In this document: in pieces, positions 45,663 to 55,063 of the stretch
How the letters are laid out: the number at the start of each line of letters is the position of its first letter
Position numbering within the stretch: position 1 is the stretch's first letter
NCBI RefSeq assembly: GCF_025642975.1
Contig: NZ_JANZKJ010000019.1
Span: 1 to 64,000 of the forward strand
Reading direction: 5' to 3'
Length of the DNA stretch: 64,000 bases
Origin: Pseudomonas sp. RIT-PI-S
Lineage (GTDB): Bacteria; Pseudomonadota; Gammaproteobacteria; Pseudomonadales; Pseudomonadaceae
The notes under the pieces: generated by a model
The model's database searches: none
The model's input: only the letters and a program-made list of their open reading frames with translations
What the model was told of the DNA's origin: nothing
Program-made: the position numbers and the translations under genes

Positions 45663-46823
45663 TCAGTTGAACAAGCCGTAGAAGAATAGGCGAATGCTAT
45701 CCCACAACCGACGGAAGATGCCACCCTCCTCGACCGCCTCGAGGGCGATAAGGTCTTTGGTCTCCACCACTTTGTCACCGTTCTTCACTTCCACCTTGCC
45801 CACGACCTGGCCTTTTTCGATCGGCGCAGTGAGTTGTGGGTTCATGCTCATGCTCGCCTGCAGGTTCTTCAGCTGGCCGCGTGGCAGGGTCATGGTCAGG
45901 TCTTCGGCCAGGCCGGCCTTGACTTCATTGGTGGTGCCTTTCCAAACCGGCGCCTTGTTCAGCTCGGTGCCTGCCTTGTAGAAGGTCTGGGTTTCGAAGA
46001 AGCGGAAGCCGTAGGTCAGCAGCTTCTGGGTTTCGGCCGCGCGGGCTGCTTCGCTGGCGGTACCGAAGACTACGGCGATCAGGCGGGTGCCGTCGCGCAC
46101 GGCCGAGGCCACCATACAGTAGCCGGCTTCCTGGGTGTGACCGGTTTTCAGACCGTCGACGGTCTTGTCACGCCACAGCAACAGGTTGCGGTTGGGCTGC
46201 TTGATGTTGTTCCAGAAGAACTCTTTCTGCGAGTAGATCGCATAGTGGGCTGGGTCTTCGTGGATGATCGCCCGCGCCAGGATTGCCATGTCGTGGGCCG
46301 AAGCGTAATGGGCTGGGTCCGGCAAGCCGGTCGGGTTCATGAAGTGGCTGTTTTCCATGCCCAGCTTCTTCGCCGTGGCGTTCATCATGTCGGCGAAGGC
46401 GTCTTCGCTGCCGGCGATATGCTCGGCCAGGGCGACGGTCGCGTCGTTCCCGGACTGAATGATGATCCCGTGCAGCAGGTCACTGACGGTCACCTGCGAA
46501 CCGACCTTGATGAACATCCGCGAGCCGCCGGTGCGCCAGGCGTTCTCGCTGACGGTGACCAGGTCATTCTCGCCGATCTGGCCGCGCCGGATTTCCAAGG
46601 TGGCGATGTAGGCAGACATCAGCTTGGTCAGGCTGGCCGGCGGCAGGCGCTCGTCGCCATCGCTGTTGATCAGCACGTTGCCGCTGGAGGCTTCCATCAG
46701 CACGTAAGCACGCGCGGCCAGCTGGGGTGCGGCCGGAACCATTTGGTCGGCGGCCCAGGCGGCAGGCGAAAGAAGCAAGGGAACAAGCAGGCACAGGCGT
46801 TTGGCAAAGTTGGTGATGTTCAT
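45663..46823 (-). CDS. dacA: D-alanyl-D-alanine carboxypeptidase (PBP5/6 type)
   Basis: 386 residues. Signal peptide (LCLLVPLLLSPAAWAAD), then the penicillin-binding motifs SLTK (SxxK), SGN in IIQSGNDATVA, and KTG in DGLKTGHTQEAG. The C-terminal amphipathic helix (RRLWDSIRLFFYGLF) anchors it to the inner-membrane outer face. It trims terminal D-Ala from murein pentapeptides. Pseudomonads often call this gene dacC. Part of the elongation cluster. Confidence 0.94.
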   Translation of the reverse strand: MNITNFAKRLCLLVPLLLSPAAWAADQMVPAAPQLAARAYVLMEASSGNVLINSDGDERLPPASLTKLMSAYIATLEIRRGQIGENDLVTVSENAWRTGGSRMFIKVGSQVTVSDLLHGIIIQSGNDATVALAEHIAGSEDAFADMMNATAKKLGMENSHFMNPTGLPDPAHYASAHDMAILARAIIHEDPAHYAIYSQKEFFWNNIKQPNRNLLLWRDKTVDGLKTGHTQEAGYCMVASAVRDGTRLIAVVFGTASEAARAAETQKLLTYGFRFFETQTFYKAGTELNKAPVWKGTTNEVKAGLAEDLTMTLPRGQLKNLQASMSMNPQLTAPIEKGQVVGKVEVKNGDKVVETKDLIALEAVEEGGIFRRLWDSIRLFFYGLFN

Positions 46824-46951
46824 CCGTCTCTCGAGATTACTGATGGCACAGGCCCTGTGGGCAAATCTTTTTTCAAAGCCGTGTCAGGGCTTACGTGGGT
46901 TGCCGTCCGTGGCGCCCGCTGGCATGGAGCACCAGGGGATGCAAGTACAGG

Positions 46952-47959
46952 TCAGTCCGCGGTGACCACGCTCGGGGAGCCTAGGTTGGCCAGGCGAATG
47001 CTGTTCTGCACCTGCTGGGCTTCACCCTGGGTTCCGATCGGCCCCAGCCGCACGCGATAAAGCGTTTGCTGGTTGCGGACCGTAGGGCTGGTAAAGGCCG
47101 GGGCCTTGACCATGGTACTCAGCTTCGACCGTAGCAGTTCGGCAGCGTCCGGGTTGGCGAAGGCTCCCACCTGGAGATAGAGGCCAGTTGCCTGCGCAGA
47201 AGCGTTTTTTTTTGGGTCGATGCTGACCGGTGCCGTCGCCACGGCATGCTGCTGCGGCGGCGGGGTGTACTGTTCGATGGTCCCGGTATCAGGGGTCAGC
47301 GCCGGGCGCGCCTGGGCGACGTCAACCGGCGGCTGCTGCAGCACCATTGGCGCCGGCTGGCCACGCTGGGCCCACCACTGTTGCGGGTCGATCCCTTCGA
47401 CCTTGACTCGGGCCGTGCCGGTTTCGGCATAGCCGAGCTTCTTCGCCGCGGCATAAGAGAGGTCGATGATGCGGTCGGAGTAGAAGGGGCCACGGTCGTT
47501 CACCCGCAGGATGACGCTGCGGTTGTTGTCCAGGTTGGTGACGCGCACGTAGCTGGGCAGCGGCAGTGTCTTGTGCGCCGCACTCATGCCATACAGGTCG
47601 TAGACTTCGCCGTTGGCAGTGTTCTGGCCATGGAATTTGGTCCCATACCAGGAAGCGGTGCCAACGGCCGAGTAGCTACTGGCCTGCTGAAGAGGGAAGT
47701 AGGTCTTGCCCAGCACCGTGTAGGGGTTGGCCTTGTAAGGGCCGGTATGCAGGGTGGGGACGGCGTCGGGGATGCGCGACACGTCCACGTCCCACCAGGG
47801 CGCGCCATCCTTGTGGGCGCGGTTGATGTCCAGGCCTGGTTGCGCGCGCACCGTATAAGTGGGCTCGGGCGCGCGGCTGCTGGAGCAGCTGGCGACCAGC
47901 AAGGCCATCGCCCCATAGAACGTCAGCTTCAGTGGTGTGCGAAACGGCAAAGCCCACAT
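46952..47959 (-). CDS. rlpA: Septal ring lytic transglycosylase RlpA
   Basis: 335 residues. Lipobox VASC (Cys about residue 25); double-psi beta-barrel RlpA domain (GTASWYGTKFHGQNTANGE, then LRVNDRGPFYSDRIIDLS); a 60-residue linker; C-terminal SPOR domain (LYLQVGAFANPDAAELLRSK). It cleaves denuded glycans at the septum. The linker contains nine consecutive A on the coding strand (47213-47205), an unusual run in this GC-rich context. The ATG follows the mltB stop directly. Confidence 0.93.
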   Translation of the reverse strand: MWALPFRTPLKLTFYGAMALLVASCSSSRAPEPTYTVRAQPGLDINRAHKDGAPWWDVDVSRIPDAVPTLHTGPYKANPYTVLGKTYFPLQQASSYSAVGTASWYGTKFHGQNTANGEVYDLYGMSAAHKTLPLPSYVRVTNLDNNRSVILRVNDRGPFYSDRIIDLSYAAAKKLGYAETGTARVKVEGIDPQQWWAQRGQPAPMVLQQPPVDVAQARPALTPDTGTIEQYTPPPQQHAVATAPVSIDPKKNASAQATGLYLQVGAFANPDAAELLRSKLSTMVKAPAFTSPTVRNQQTLYRVRLGPIGTQGEAQQVQNSIRLANLGSPSVVTAD

Positions 47960-48970
47960 TTACTTGTTGCCCCGTGCTTGAACCAGCATTTGCGCCAGTT
48001 GGTGAACCGCCATGGCGTACATCGCGCTGCGGTTGTACCGCGTGATCACGTAGAAGTTCTTCAGGCCCATCCAGTACTCCGGCCCGGCCTCGCCATCGAG
48101 CTTGAAGGCCACGACCGGCAGGTCGTCGCGCAGCGCATCATGACTCGACCAGCCCAGGGCTCGCAACTCCCCGACGGTTTTGGAAGGATCCAGCCCAGGG
48201 CTGAGCCCCTCGTCGGCACGGTCGCCGCGTATGTCGGCGCGGCTGACTACCGCTTCGCCATTGACCCAGCCGTGGCGGGAGAAATAGCTGGCAACGCTGC
48301 CGATGGCATCGACCGGGTCGCTCCAGATATTGATATGCCCATCTCCGTCGAAATCCACCGCATAGGCGCGGAAGCTGCTCGGCATGAACTGCGGCAGCCC
48401 CATCGCGCCGGCGTAGGAGCCCTTGAGTGAAAGCGGGTCGACCTGCTCGTCCCGCGCCAGCAATAGGTACTCGCGCAGCTCCTTGCGGAAGAAATCGGCA
48501 CGGGGAGGATAGTCGAAGCCCAGGGTGGACAGCGCGTCTATCACCCGGTAGTTGCCGGTGTTGCGGCCGAAGAAGGTTTCCACGCCGATGATCGCGACTA
48601 TCACCTGCGCTGGCACACCGTATTCCTGCTCGGCGCGGGCCAGGGCGGCCTCATGCTGGCGCCAGAAGTCCACGCCGCGGGCGATGCGCGCATCGGTGAT
48701 GAAGATCGGGCGATATTCCTTCCAGGGCTTGACCCGCTCGGCGGGCCGCGAGATGGCATCGAGTATCGGCTGCTTGCGCTCGACCTCGCGGAACATGTCC
48801 ATCAGCTGCTCGCCAGCGAAGCCATAGTCGCGGGTCATTTCGCCAACGAACTCAGCGACCTGAGGTGAACCTTCATAGTCCCCGGCCACCGAGGAGGCGG
48901 GGTTACCAAGGATGCCCGCCAGGCCGACCCAAGGAGCGTATCGAGCGACCCAGCCACGCATTACTTGCAT
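47960..48970 (-). CDS. mltB: Lytic murein transglycosylase B
   Basis: 336 residues. GH103 domain: catalytic Glu in AIIGVETFFGRNTGNY, GAMGLPQFMPSSFRAYAVD and NRSAMYAMAVHQLA. The N-terminus has a weak signal (VARYAPWVGLAGILG) with no lipobox, so it is probably a soluble or anchored SltB1-type enzyme. ATG 48970 is chosen because AAGG lies 11 bases before it; in-frame starts at 48979 and 49006 overlap the ribosome site or the rodA end. TAA abuts the rlpA ATG. Confidence 0.9.
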   Translation of the reverse strand: MQVMRGWVARYAPWVGLAGILGNPASSVAGDYEGSPQVAEFVGEMTRDYGFAGEQLMDMFREVERKQPILDAISRPAERVKPWKEYRPIFITDARIARGVDFWRQHEAALARAEQEYGVPAQVIVAIIGVETFFGRNTGNYRVIDALSTLGFDYPPRADFFRKELREYLLLARDEQVDPLSLKGSYAGAMGLPQFMPSSFRAYAVDFDGDGHINIWSDPVDAIGSVASYFSRHGWVNGEAVVSRADIRGDRADEGLSPGLDPSKTVGELRALGWSSHDALRDDLPVVAFKLDGEAGPEYWMGLKNFYVITRYNRSAMYAMAVHQLAQMLVQARGNK

Positions 48971-48987
48971 TGAAATCATCACCTTAA

Positions 48988-50133
48988 TCAAACCTGAGCG
49001 ATCCACTTGCGATGGGTATGGATCGACATCAAAACCCCAAACGCTGACAGTAGCGTCACAAGCGAAGTTCCGCCGTAACTAATGAAGGGTAAGGGCACCC
49101 CAACTACGGGTAGAAGGCCACTTACCATGCCGATGTTCACGAACACATAAACGAAGAACGTCATCGTCAGGCTGCCTGCGAGCAGCTTGCCGTACAGGGT
49201 CTGGGCCTGCGCGGTAATGACCAGCCCGCGGCCGATCAACAGCAGGTAGATCAGCAGCAACGCACAGATCCCCACCAGGCCGAATTCTTCGCCAAGGACC
49301 GCGATAATAAAGTCAGTGTGGCTCTCGGGCAAAAAATCCAGGTGCGATTGGGTGCCCAGCAGCCAGCCCTTGCCGAACACCCCGCCAGAACCGATTGCCG
49401 CCTTGGACTGGATGATGTTCCAGCCGGTGCCGAGCGGGTCGCTTTCGGGGTCGAGGAAGGTGAGGATTCGTTGCTTCTGGTAGTCGTGCATGATGAAGAA
49501 CCACATGGCCACGGCCACCGGTACGGCAGCGGCGATCACGCTGAGGATCCAGCGCCAGCGCAGCCCGGCCATGAACAGCACGAAGGCACCCGACGCCAGG
49601 ATCAGCAACGAGGTACCCAGGTCTGGCTGGCGCACGATGAGCACGAACGGAACCCCGATCAACCCCAGGCTGATGACCACATGCTTGAGGTGCGGCGGCA
49701 GCGTGCGCTTGGACAGGTACCAGGCAATGGTCGCCGGCATGATGATCTTCATGAACTCCGACGGTTGGAAGCGGATCACCCCGGGGATGTTGATCCAGCG
49801 GGTAGCGCCCATGGCGTTGTGGCCCATGACGTCCACTACCACCAGCAGCACCACGCCGATCACGTAGGCCAACGGCACCCAGCGCGCCATGAAGCGTGGC
49901 TCCAGCTGGGCGATCACGAACATCGACACCAGGCCGATGCCAAACGAGGTGGCTTGCTTGATCAGCAGGTCCCAGCTCTTGCCGCTGGCCGAATACAGCA
50001 CGAACAGGCTGCCGGTCGCCAGGGTGAGCAGCAGGATCAATAGCGGGCCATCGATGTGGATGCGTTGCAAAAGGGTGGCGCGACGCCGCATCACGTCTTC
50101 GCTGGACAGGATGCGGTCGAAATTATTCTTCAC
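48988..50133 (-). CDS. rodA: Rod-shape SEDS glycosyltransferase RodA
   Basis: 381 residues with ten membrane segments. SEDS motifs: FQPSEFMKI, PDLGTSLL with the catalytic Asp, ESHTDFIIAVLGEEFG, and GVPLPFISYGGTSLV. RodA polymerises lipid II in the elongasome with PBP2. Its start overlaps the pbpA stop by 11 bases. A second in-frame ATG at 50091 is possible but the longer start matches pseudomonad RodA. Confidence 0.96.
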   Translation of the reverse strand: MKNNFDRILSSEDVMRRRATLLQRIHIDGPLLILLLTLATGSLFVLYSASGKSWDLLIKQATSFGIGLVSMFVIAQLEPRFMARWVPLAYVIGVVLLVVVDVMGHNAMGATRWINIPGVIRFQPSEFMKIIMPATIAWYLSKRTLPPHLKHVVISLGLIGVPFVLIVRQPDLGTSLLILASGAFVLFMAGLRWRWILSVIAAAVPVAVAMWFFIMHDYQKQRILTFLDPESDPLGTGWNIIQSKAAIGSGGVFGKGWLLGTQSHLDFLPESHTDFIIAVLGEEFGLVGICALLLIYLLLIGRGLVITAQAQTLYGKLLAGSLTMTFFVYVFVNIGMVSGLLPVVGVPLPFISYGGTSLVTLLSAFGVLMSIHTHRKWIAQV

Positions 50134-52018
50134 GGGCCGTAATCTCCGGGGCCGTTGCGCTGGCGTATTCAGGTTTGAGCTGCCCGTCCGGGCCCAGCAA
50201 CCAGGCGTCCATGACCTGGCGCACCACCGGGGCGGCCACGCCAGAGCCGGACTCGCCGTTTTCGACCATGACCGCTACCACGATCTTCGGGCTTTCGGCC
50301 GGGGCGAAGCCTACGAACAGCGCATGGTCACGATGGCGCTCCTGCAGCTTGTTGCGGTCATACCGCTCGCCCTGGCGAATAGCAACCACCTGGGCGGTAC
50401 CGCTCTTGCCGGCAATCCGGTACACCGAGCCCAGCGCCGCCTTGCGCGCGGTGCCCCGGGCGCCCTGCATCACCTGCTCCATGCCGTGCGTCACCCGGGC
50501 CCAGTCGGCATGGTCACGCAACACGATATCCGGCATCGGGTTCGGGTCCTGAGGCGGCTGGTCCTCGATCGTGCGGGCCAGGTGCGGGCGATTCCAGCGC
50601 CCTTTGTTGGCGATCAGCGCGGTGGCCTGGGCCAGTTGCAGAGGGGTGGCCTGCATATAGCCCTGGCCGATCCCGAGGATCAGGGTTTCGCCGGGGTACC
50701 AGACCTGCCGGCGAGTGATTCGCTTCCATTCCCGCGACGGCATCAGCCCGGGGGATTCTTCGAACATGTCCAGGGATACCTTTTGGCCGATGCCGAACCG
50801 CGACAGGTAGTCGCCCAGGCGGTCGATACCCAGCTTGTGGGCCAGGTCATAGAAGTAGGTGTCGTTGGACCGCATGATCGCGGTGTCCAGGTCGACGAAG
50901 CCGTCACCGGTGCGGTTCCAGTTACGGTACTTGTGGTCGTAATTGGGCAGTGTGTAGTAGCCGGGATCGAATACACGGGTGGTCGGGGTCACCACGCCGC
51001 TGTCCAGGCCCGCGATGGCCACGGCCGGCTTGATCGTGGAGCCGGGCGGGTACAGGCCCCGCAGCACCCGGTTGAACAGCGGGCGGTCGATCGAGTCACG
51101 CAGCTCGGAGTAGGTTTTGAACGGAATGCCGGTCACGAACAGGTTGGGGTCGAAGCTCGGCTGGCTGACCATGGCGAGCACTTCGCCGTTGCTCGGGTCC
51201 AGCGCCACCACCGCGCCACGCCGCCCGCCCAGCGCCGCCTCAGCGGCTTGCTGCAACTGGATATCCAGCGTCAGCACGATGTCCTTGCCAGGCACCGGGT
51301 CAGTGCGTTTGAGCACCCGCAGCACCCTGCCCCGGGCGTTGGTTTCGACTTCCTCGTAGCCCACCTGGCCATGCAACTCGGCCTCGTAGAATCGCTCTAT
51401 GCCGGTTTTGCCGATCTGGTGGGTGCCGCTGTAATTGACCGGATCGAGGGTTTTCAGCTCTTTTTCGTTGATGCGGCCCATATAGCCGACCGAATGGGCG
51501 AAGTGCGCTCCCTGGGGATAATGGCGGGTAAGCTGGGCAACCACCTCTACCCCCGGCAGGCGGAACTGATTCACGGCGATCCGCGCGATCTGCTCCTCGG
51601 TCAGTTCCTGCATCACCGGCACCGGTTCGAAAGGGCGGCGGCCCTGGCGCATGCGCTTTTCGAACAGCGCTCGGTCTTCCGGGGTCAGCTCCAGCACTTC
51701 AACGATTCGGTCGAGGATGCCTTCCCAGTCGCCGGCACGCTCGCGGGTGACGCTCAGGTTGAAGCTGGGACGGTTGTTGGCAATGATGACCCCGTTGCGG
51801 TCGTAGATCAGCCCGCGGCTAGGCGGAATGGGCTGCACGTGGACCCGGTTGTTCTCCGAGAGGGTCGAGTGATACTCGTACTGCACCACCTGCAGGAAAT
51901 ACAGGCGTGCCACCAGCACGCAAATCAGCACCATTACCGCTATAGCGCCCACCACCACGCGCCCACGCACGAGGCGGGCGTCTTTTTCGTGGTCCTTGAG
52001 GCGGATCGGCTGCGACAT
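50123..52018 (-). CDS. pbpA: Penicillin-binding protein 2
   Basis: 631 residues. One membrane segment (about 25-45), pedestal domain, then transpeptidase motifs STIK in PPGSTIKPAVAI, SND in IMRSNDTYFYDL and KSG in IAGKSGTAQVVAI. It crosslinks side-wall murein with RodA; gene is mrdA in E. coli. Overlaps rodA by 11 bases and follows rlmH by 20 bases. The 720-codon frame on the other strand is a shadow. Confidence 0.96.
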   Translation of the reverse strand: MSQPIRLKDHEKDARLVRGRVVVGAIAVMVLICVLVARLYFLQVVQYEYHSTLSENNRVHVQPIPPSRGLIYDRNGVIIANNRPSFNLSVTRERAGDWEGILDRIVEVLELTPEDRALFEKRMRQGRRPFEPVPVMQELTEEQIARIAVNQFRLPGVEVVAQLTRHYPQGAHFAHSVGYMGRINEKELKTLDPVNYSGTHQIGKTGIERFYEAELHGQVGYEEVETNARGRVLRVLKRTDPVPGKDIVLTLDIQLQQAAEAALGGRRGAVVALDPSNGEVLAMVSQPSFDPNLFVTGIPFKTYSELRDSIDRPLFNRVLRGLYPPGSTIKPAVAIAGLDSGVVTPTTRVFDPGYYTLPNYDHKYRNWNRTGDGFVDLDTAIMRSNDTYFYDLAHKLGIDRLGDYLSRFGIGQKVSLDMFEESPGLMPSREWKRITRRQVWYPGETLILGIGQGYMQATPLQLAQATALIANKGRWNRPHLARTIEDQPPQDPNPMPDIVLRDHADWARVTHGMEQVMQGARGTARKAALGSVYRIAGKSGTAQVVAIRQGERYDRNKLQERHRDHALFVGFAPAESPKIVVAVMVENGESGSGVAAPVVRQVMDAWLLGPDGQLKPEYASATAPEITAREE

Positions 52019-52038
52019 CGACGAGGGCTTTGTAAGGC

Positions 52039-52506
52039 TTATTTATGGTAAGGATGACCGGACAACACCGTCCACGCCCGATAGACCTGCTCGCCGATCA
52101 GAATCCGCACCAGCGGATGCGGCAGCGTCAGCGCCGACAACGACCAGCGCTGGTCGGCACGCGCGCACACTTCCGGCGCCAGGCCTTCCGGCCCCCCGAC
52201 CATGAAATTCACGGTACGCGCGTCGAGCCGCCAGCGGTCCAGCTCAACGGCCAGCTGCTCGGTGCTCCAGGGCTTGCCGTGCACCTCCAGGGTGACCACG
52301 CGCTCGCCTGGCTGCACCTTGGCCAACATCGCCTCGCCTTCCTGGCGTATCAACCGCGCCACGTCGGCGTTCTTGCCCCGGGTGTTGAGGGGAATCTCGA
52401 CCAGCTCCAGCGGCAGCTCCGCCGGTAACCGGCGGGCGTATTCCTGCCAGCCATCCTCGACCCACTTCGGCATGCGCGAGCCGACCGCGATCAGACGCAA
52501 ACGCAC
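52039..52506 (-). CDS. rlmH: 23S rRNA pseudouridine-1915 N3-methyltransferase
   Basis: 155 residues, exactly the family length when read from the GTG at 52506. SPOUT knot motifs FMVGGPEGLAPEV and SALTLPHPLVRILIGEQVYR bind SAM. It methylates pseudouridine 1915 in helix 69. The frame extends 25 codons into rsfS and is ignored. It follows rsfS by eight bases. Confidence 0.95.
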   Translation of the reverse strand: MRLRLIAVGSRMPKWVEDGWQEYARRLPAELPLELVEIPLNTRGKNADVARLIRQEGEAMLAKVQPGERVVTLEVHGKPWSTEQLAVELDRWRLDARTVNFMVGGPEGLAPEVCARADQRWSLSALTLPHPLVRILIGEQVYRAWTVLSGHPYHK

Positions 52507-52514
52507 GGCGGCGC

Positions 52515-52904
52515 TTACTCCTGGTCGGAGAGGTGCTGATCCGGGGCGTGCAGCGCGCGGCTTTGCTCGGCCCCTTGCCATAGGCGCTCGAGGTCGTAGA
52601 ACTGGCGCGCGGCGGCGGTCATCACGTGCACTACCACGTCGCCGAGGTCCAGCAGCACCCAGTCGCTGTCGCCCTTGCCTTCTTCGCTCAGTGGCTGCAC
52701 GCCCTGCGCCTTCACGCTCTCACGGACCTTCTCGACCATGGCGTTGAGCTGGCGGTTGGAAGTACCGGTGGCGATCAGCATGTAGTCGGTGATGCTGGTC
52801 TTGTCGCGAACATCGATCTTGAGGATGTCCTGGCCTTTGATGTCTTCCAGGGCCGCGGTGGCCAGCTGGACCAGGTCTTCGCTCTTCATTACAGGGTTCT
52901 TCAT
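52515..52904 (-). CDS. rsfS: Ribosome silencing factor RsfS
   Basis: 129 residues. DVRDKTSITDYMLIATGTSNRQ (in two parts: KTSITDYMLIATG and TSNRQL) and GKGDSDWVLLDLGDVVVHVM are RsfS hallmarks. It binds L14 and blocks subunit joining in stationary phase. The start at 52904 (MKNPVMKSEDL) resembles pseudomonad homologues; an internal ATG at 52889 is possible. Between nadD and rlmH, as usual. The last 25 residues are a polar extension. Confidence 0.93.
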   Translation of the reverse strand: MKNPVMKSEDLVQLATAALEDIKGQDILKIDVRDKTSITDYMLIATGTSNRQLNAMVEKVRESVKAQGVQPLSEEGKGDSDWVLLDLGDVVVHVMTAAARQFYDLERLWQGAEQSRALHAPDQHLSDQE

Positions 52905-52958
52905 ATAAAACTCATCAACTCGTGTGTTCGGGGCGCGGGGTATTCCGTCGCTGCCCGG

Positions 52959-53630
52959 TCAATTCGGCTCACGGTACAGCCCGTGAGCCTCGATATAGGC
53001 CAATACTGCGTCCGGCACCAGATAACGAACCGACTTGCCACTGGCCAGCAGCTGGCGGATCTGGGTAGCGGACACCGCGAGGGGTGTCTGCCAGACGAAA
53101 GCAATCTGCCCCGCCGGCCCGTGCAGGGCCGCGGGAGCGCTGACCGCACGGGCGGCCAGCAGGTTACGCAAGGCATCGGGCGGCTCGCTGTCGGCATCCG
53201 GCCGCTGCAGCACGATGATATGGCAGTGCCAGAGCAGTTCGCTCCAGCGATGCCAGCCCGGCAGGCCGCAAAACGCATCCCACCCCAGCAGCAAGAACAG
53301 CTGGTCATCCGTGGCCAGCTCGGCGCGCACCGCCTCCAGGGTTTCGATGGTCCATGACGGCCGCTCGCGGAGCAGCTCGCGCCCATCCACCTGAAACGGC
53401 GACACCCCCTGTACGGCCAGCTGGACCATCGCCAACCGCTGTTCGGGGCTTACCCGCGGCTGGCCACGGTGTGGCGGGCGGGCGTTGGGCACTACGCGCA
53501 GCTCATCCAGCGCAAGGATGTCAGCCACTTCCAATGCACCGCGCAGATGCCCGATATGCACGGGATCGAACGTCCCTCCCAGTAGGCCTACGCGCCTGGG
53601 CGCGCTCCTCGATAGCCCGGAAACACTCAA
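52959..53630 (-). CDS. nadD: Nicotinate-nucleotide adenylyltransferase
   Basis: 223 residues. Converts NaMN to NaAD. GLLGGTFDPVHIGHL is the nucleotidyltransferase signature, PPHRGQPRVSPEQRLAM the substrate loop and VSATQIRQLLASG the second ATP motif. The start is a TTG at 53630 sharing TTGA with the proA stop. No ATG upstream of the GGTFDP motif was found, so TTG is favoured. Confidence 0.94.
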   Translation of the reverse strand: MSVSGLSRSAPRRVGLLGGTFDPVHIGHLRGALEVADILALDELRVVPNARPPHRGQPRVSPEQRLAMVQLAVQGVSPFQVDGRELLRERPSWTIETLEAVRAELATDDQLFLLLGWDAFCGLPGWHRWSELLWHCHIIVLQRPDADSEPPDALRNLLAARAVSAPAALHGPAGQIAFVWQTPLAVSATQIRQLLASGKSVRYLVPDAVLAYIEAHGLYREPN

Positions 53631-54901
53631 TGGGCGCTCGACTCGCCACGCAGTTGGCCATCACCGACGACCACATATTTCTCGCAGGTCAGCCCGTCCA
53701 GGCCAACCGGGCCACGGGCGTGTAGCTTGTCCGTGGAAATACCGATCTCCGCGCCCAGGCCATACTCGAAGCCATCGGCGAAGCAGGTGGGCGCATTGAG
53801 CATGACGGAGGCGGAATCCACTTCGGCCAGGAACCGCCGGGCTTCGCCTTGGTGCTCACTGACGATCGCATCGGTGTGGTGCGAACCATAGTGATTGATG
53901 TGCTCGATGGCTTGATCCAGGCCGCTGACCACGCGGATCGCCAGCACCGGGGCCAGGTACTCGGTACGCCAGTCCTCATCGGTGGCCGGCAACGCCTCGA
54001 TCAGCTCGCGGGTGCGCTCGCAACCGCGCAGCTCCACGCCCTTCTCACGCAACTGCACAGCCATGGCCGGCAGGAAGGCCGCAGCCACGGCGGCGTCTAC
54101 GAGCAGGGTTTCCATCGCCCCGCAAATGCCGTAGCGATAGGTCTTGGCATTGAAGGCAATGCGCTGCGCCTTGGGCAGGTCGGCATGGGCCGACACATAC
54201 ACATGGCAGATGCCATCGAGGTGCTTGATCACCGGAACCCGCGCGTCGCGGCTGATCCGCTCGATCAACCCACGGCCGCCACGGGGCACGATGATGTCGA
54301 CGTATTCGGGCATGCTGATCAGGGCGCCAACGGCCGCGCGATCGGTGGTTTCCACAACCTGTACCACCGCCGCGGGCAGGCCGGCGGCTTCGAGGCCGCG
54401 GCCGATGCAGGCAGCGATGGCGCGGTTGGAATGAATCGCCTCGGAGCCGCCACGCAGAATGGTCGCGTTGCCGGACTTCAGGCAAAGGCTGGCGGCATCG
54501 ATGGTCACATTGGGGCGGGACTCATAGATGATCCCGACCACCCCGAGCGGCACGCGCATTTTGCCGACCTGGATGCCCGACGGGCGGTAGCTCATGTCGC
54601 GGATGGCGCCGATAGGGTCCGGCAAGGCAGCGACCTGGCGCAGGCCGGCGATCATGCCGTCGATACGCGCCGGGGTCAGCGCCAGGCGATCCAGCAGCGC
54701 AGGCTCCAGGCCATTGGCGCGGGCGTTCTGCAGGTCCAGCTGGTTGGCGGCGGCCAGTTCCGCGCGCGCGCTGTCGAGCGCCTCGGCGGTGGCCAGCAGG
54801 GCGTGGTTCTTGACCCCCGTGCTGGCACGCGCGATGACCCGCGCGGCATCGCGCGCGGCGTGCCCGAGGCGGTGCATGTAGTCGAGAACAGGCTCAGTCA
54901 T
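53627..54901 (-). CDS. proA: Gamma-glutamyl phosphate reductase
   Basis: 424 residues. ProA reduces glutamyl-5-phosphate with NADPH in proline synthesis. The catalytic Cys is in AKTYRYGICGAMETLL; PLGVVGIIYESRPNVTIDA and GNATILRGGSEAIHSN bind cofactor. The ATG at 54901 starts MTEPVLDYMHRLG; the frame continues 127 codons upstream through the divergent promoter region and into mpg, so those are ignored. Divergent from mpg across 162 bases. Confidence 0.96.
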   Translation of the reverse strand: MTEPVLDYMHRLGHAARDAARVIARASTGVKNHALLATAEALDSARAELAAANQLDLQNARANGLEPALLDRLALTPARIDGMIAGLRQVAALPDPIGAIRDMSYRPSGIQVGKMRVPLGVVGIIYESRPNVTIDAASLCLKSGNATILRGGSEAIHSNRAIAACIGRGLEAAGLPAAVVQVVETTDRAAVGALISMPEYVDIIVPRGGRGLIERISRDARVPVIKHLDGICHVYVSAHADLPKAQRIAFNAKTYRYGICGAMETLLVDAAVAAAFLPAMAVQLREKGVELRGCERTRELIEALPATDEDWRTEYLAPVLAIRVVSGLDQAIEHINHYGSHHTDAIVSEHQGEARRFLAEVDSASVMLNAPTCFADGFEYGLGAEIGISTDKLHARGPVGLDGLTCEKYVVVGDGQLRGESSAH

Positions 54902-55063
54902 GATTCCACGGCTTGGAAAAGAGGAAAGCCGCTGATTATAGCTGCGACGGGTAATGACTAACAGCGGTGCCGGGCAGATGGTTACAAACAAGCGCCGTTG
55001 ACGCGATGAAACCTTTCCAGTGGCCTTGCTATCATCTGCCTTACTTCCCCAACGGTCGGTGAC

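Noticed and set aside
49889..52051. A 720-codon plus-strand open frame opposite pbpA and rodA.
   Set aside because: Antisense shadow of high-GC coding sequence; histidine, arginine and glycine-rich product with no family resemblance, and pbpA on the other strand is unmistakable.
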